Below are positions 6,430 to 7,616 of a stretch of DNA of 7,616 nt, piece after piece. Source of the stretch: Pseudomonas sp. (GTDB taxonomy: Bacteria; Pseudomonadota; Gammaproteobacteria; Pseudomonadales; Pseudomonadaceae). The notes beneath the pieces were generated by a model that searched no databases, was not told the DNA's origin, and was given only the letters and a program-made list of their open reading frames with translations. Made by a program: the position numbers and the translations under genes. The DNA lies in assembly GCA_003525045.1 (NCBI GenBank), contig DQGF01000349.1, positions 1-7,616 of the forward strand. The letters run 5' to 3'. How positions within the stretch are numbered: the first letter of the stretch is position 1; each line of letters begins with the position of its first letter.

Positions 6430-6461
6430 CCTGTGGCGAGTGCTCTCACCACAGGTTTTTT
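6430..6461 (+). terminator. Intrinsic terminator reading rightward in the hemY-dsbB gap
   Basis: CCTGTGG (6430-6436) pairs perfectly with CCACAGG (6449-6455). After a C-A mismatch, GAG (6438-6440) pairs with CTC (6445-6447) around a TGCT loop. Six T residues follow at 6456-6461 on the plus strand. In the minus-strand direction the hairpin is followed by CAAACC, not a T-run. It therefore points opposite to both hemY and dsbB. The GTGGCGAG arm also resembles a Pseudomonas REP core, so it may be a REP-derived hairpin. Confidence 0.65.
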
Positions 6462-6493
6462 CTGTCAGCCATTGAGTCCTGTTTCAGAACACA

Positions 6494-7616
6494 TCACGCG
6501 TGGGCCGCTATCGGCAACGGCGCCGCCAGCAGGCGCTCATCCAACAAACCCAAGCCTTCCTGGAACAGCTGATTGCTGCGCTTGGTGTCGCCCAGTTGCG
6601 CCAGCAATCGCGCCAGTTCTGCACAGGCTTCCGGATTGCGCTGCACGCGCAGGCTGCTTTCCAGGTAGTCCCGGGCCTTGCCCCACAAGCTGCTTTGCAG
6701 ACACAGGCGTCCAAGGGTCAGCAACAGGCTCGGGTCGGCCGCATGGTCCTTGAGCCAGCTTTCCGCCGTACGCAGTTGACGTGCCGGATCACCGCCGCGA
6801 ACCAACCCGTAGAGGCGCGCCAGATGACTGTCGTAGTTGCGCTTGAGTGCTGCGCGCAGGACCTCTTCGGCTTCGACCTGAGCACCCAGTTGCCGCAGTT
6901 GCTCGGCATAGGCGAGCACCAGTTGCGGCTCCTGACGCTGAGCCGAGGTGAGCTGCTGCCAGGCGCGGTTGAGCGATTGCAACCCTACCGTTCCATCCTC
7001 TTCCTGATGCGCCGCCAGGGACAGGTTTTCACCCCAGGCCCGGCGTTCCAGTTCGGCCAGTTCGGCGGCTGGCAGGACTTTGTCCTTGCGCAGCTCCGGC
7101 AGCAACCGAATCACCGCCGACCAATCGCCGCGCTGTTGATGCAGACGCTGCAACTGGCGCAAGGTCTGAACGTTATGGGGATGACGCTCGTGCATGGCTT
7201 CCAGGGTCACCAGGGCACCGTCGGTGTCGCCGCGGTCGGTCTGTAATTGAGCGTGACTCAAGGCGATTGCCAGCTCGGCCTGAGGCTGTCGTTCGAGGGC
7301 GCGCTCCAGCAGGTTGTCGCTTTCCTCATAGTGACCTTGTTCGTTCGCGGCGCGGGCAGCGCCAAGGTAGTAAAGCAGCGGCTGACGCTCGGCTTCGGCG
7401 GCCCGATGCAGATGCCGTTGCGCACTGGCCCAACGACCCTCGGCCAGGTCCAGCTGACCGTGTTCGATCGCCACTTGCACCCGGCGACTGCGATTGCGCC
7501 GCGACCAGGGATTAACCACGCCGCTGGAGGTCGTCACCAATTCGATCAGCGCCTTGATTCCCCAGAACACCAGCCAGAGCACGGCGACCAGGGCCAGGGT
7601 CGCCCACAGGCTCGAT
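6494..7616 (-). CDS. hemY: HemY, membrane-anchored TPR protein of the haem biosynthesis locus (5' end beyond window)
   Basis: The visible 373 residues are the C-terminal part of HemY; judging from the usual length near 410 residues, about 40 N-terminal residues, including the first membrane helix, lie past the right edge. The visible chain opens in the second hydrophobic segment (SLWATLALVAVLWLVFWG). Next comes the HemY_N hallmark GVVNPWSRRNRSRR (33-46), then repeated helix-turn-helix TPR-like units to the end, such as GQLDLAEGRWASAQRHL and DTKRSNQLFQEGLGLLDE. HemY in proteobacteria is linked to late haem or porphyrin metabolism and is usually last after hemC-hemD-hemX. It is not the Bacillus-type protoporphyrinogen oxidase that shares the name. 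The frame is intact and the protein ends at TGA (6494-6496). The nearest downstream hairpin faces the other strand, so where its transcript stops is unclear. Confidence 0.93.
   Translation of the reverse strand, partial: SSLWATLALVAVLWLVFWGIKALIELVTTSSGVVNPWSRRNRSRRVQVAIEHGQLDLAEGRWASAQRHLHRAAEAERQPLLYYLGAARAANEQGHYEESDNLLERALERQPQAELAIALSHAQLQTDRGDTDGALVTLEAMHERHPHNVQTLRQLQRLHQQRGDWSAVIRLLPELRKDKVLPAAELAELERRAWGENLSLAAHQEEDGTVGLQSLNRAWQQLTSAQRQEPQLVLAYAEQLRQLGAQVEAEEVLRAALKRNYDSHLARLYGLVRGGDPARQLRTAESWLKDHAADPSLLLTLGRLCLQSSLWGKARDYLESSLRVQRNPEACAELARLLAQLGDTKRSNQLFQEGLGLLDERLLAAPLPIAAHA

Larger units (their letters stand above)
6218..6493. other. Non-coding gap between hemY and dsbB
   Basis: A 276-base stretch without a convincing gene. 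It contains a possible dsbB promoter, a GGCCGGCC palindrome, the nested REP-like hairpin, two direct repeats of GACAATGNNNTGC (6396-6408 and 6418-6430, starts 22 bases apart), and the plus-strand terminator flanked by outer arms CAATGG (6420-6425) and CCATTG (6469-6474). A plus-strand frame beginning ATGAAATGC at 6400 runs on antisense into hemY and is not credible as a gene. Confidence 0.6.

Noticed and set aside
6307..6753. Plus-strand frame containing a CRLC motif (start option at 6400), which could look like a small redox peptide near dsbB
   Set aside because: It runs through an intrinsic terminator and on into antisense hemY sequence. The Cys motif appears by chance and no ribosome binding site stands out.

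Overview
The window looks like a stretch of core chromosome from a fluorescent-type Pseudomonas (P. fluorescens/putida branch). GC content is high, codon use is typical of the genus, and the order hemY - dsbB/dsbH - algQ - FKBP isomerase - algP matches the region near the algR/hemCD locus of P. aeruginosa. No mobile element, CRISPR array, phage gene, tRNA or rRNA is visible. I do not see a clear undescribed multigene system; the interesting signals are small and lie mostly in gaps between genes.

Layout from left to right. Positions 42-623 (-) encode a short MscS-type channel protein, joined by a one-base stop/start overlap to the upstream ABC-F ATPase gene yheS (623-2533, -). Divergent from yheS and only 50 bases away is a DUF2390/TIGR02444 protein gene (2584-3048, +). 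Its stop codon interlocks with that of the oncoming algP gene (3045-4091, -), a histone-like protein with a long KPAA-repeat tail. algP diverges from an exported FKBP-type peptidyl-prolyl isomerase gene (4284-4949, +) across a 192-base promoter region. The isomerase gene converges on algQ/rsd (5029-5487, -), an anti-sigma-70 factor, and a bidirectional terminator lies between them. Further right on the minus strand are dsbB/dsbH (5666-6217), a membrane quinone-dependent disulfide oxidoreductase, and hemY (6494 to beyond the right edge), a membrane-anchored TPR protein usually sitting at the end of the hemCDXY gene group.

Functionally this mixes haem-locus membrane protein (HemY), envelope protein folding (DsbB, FKBP isomerase), global transcription control (AlgQ, AlgP), ribosome-associated ATPase (YheS) and osmotic protection (MscS-like). 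The neighbours are linked mainly by conserved synteny rather than one pathway. The 276-base gap between hemY and dsbB is the most unusual non-coding stretch. It has a nested hairpin, a pair of short direct repeats, and a good intrinsic terminator that points against both flanking genes.
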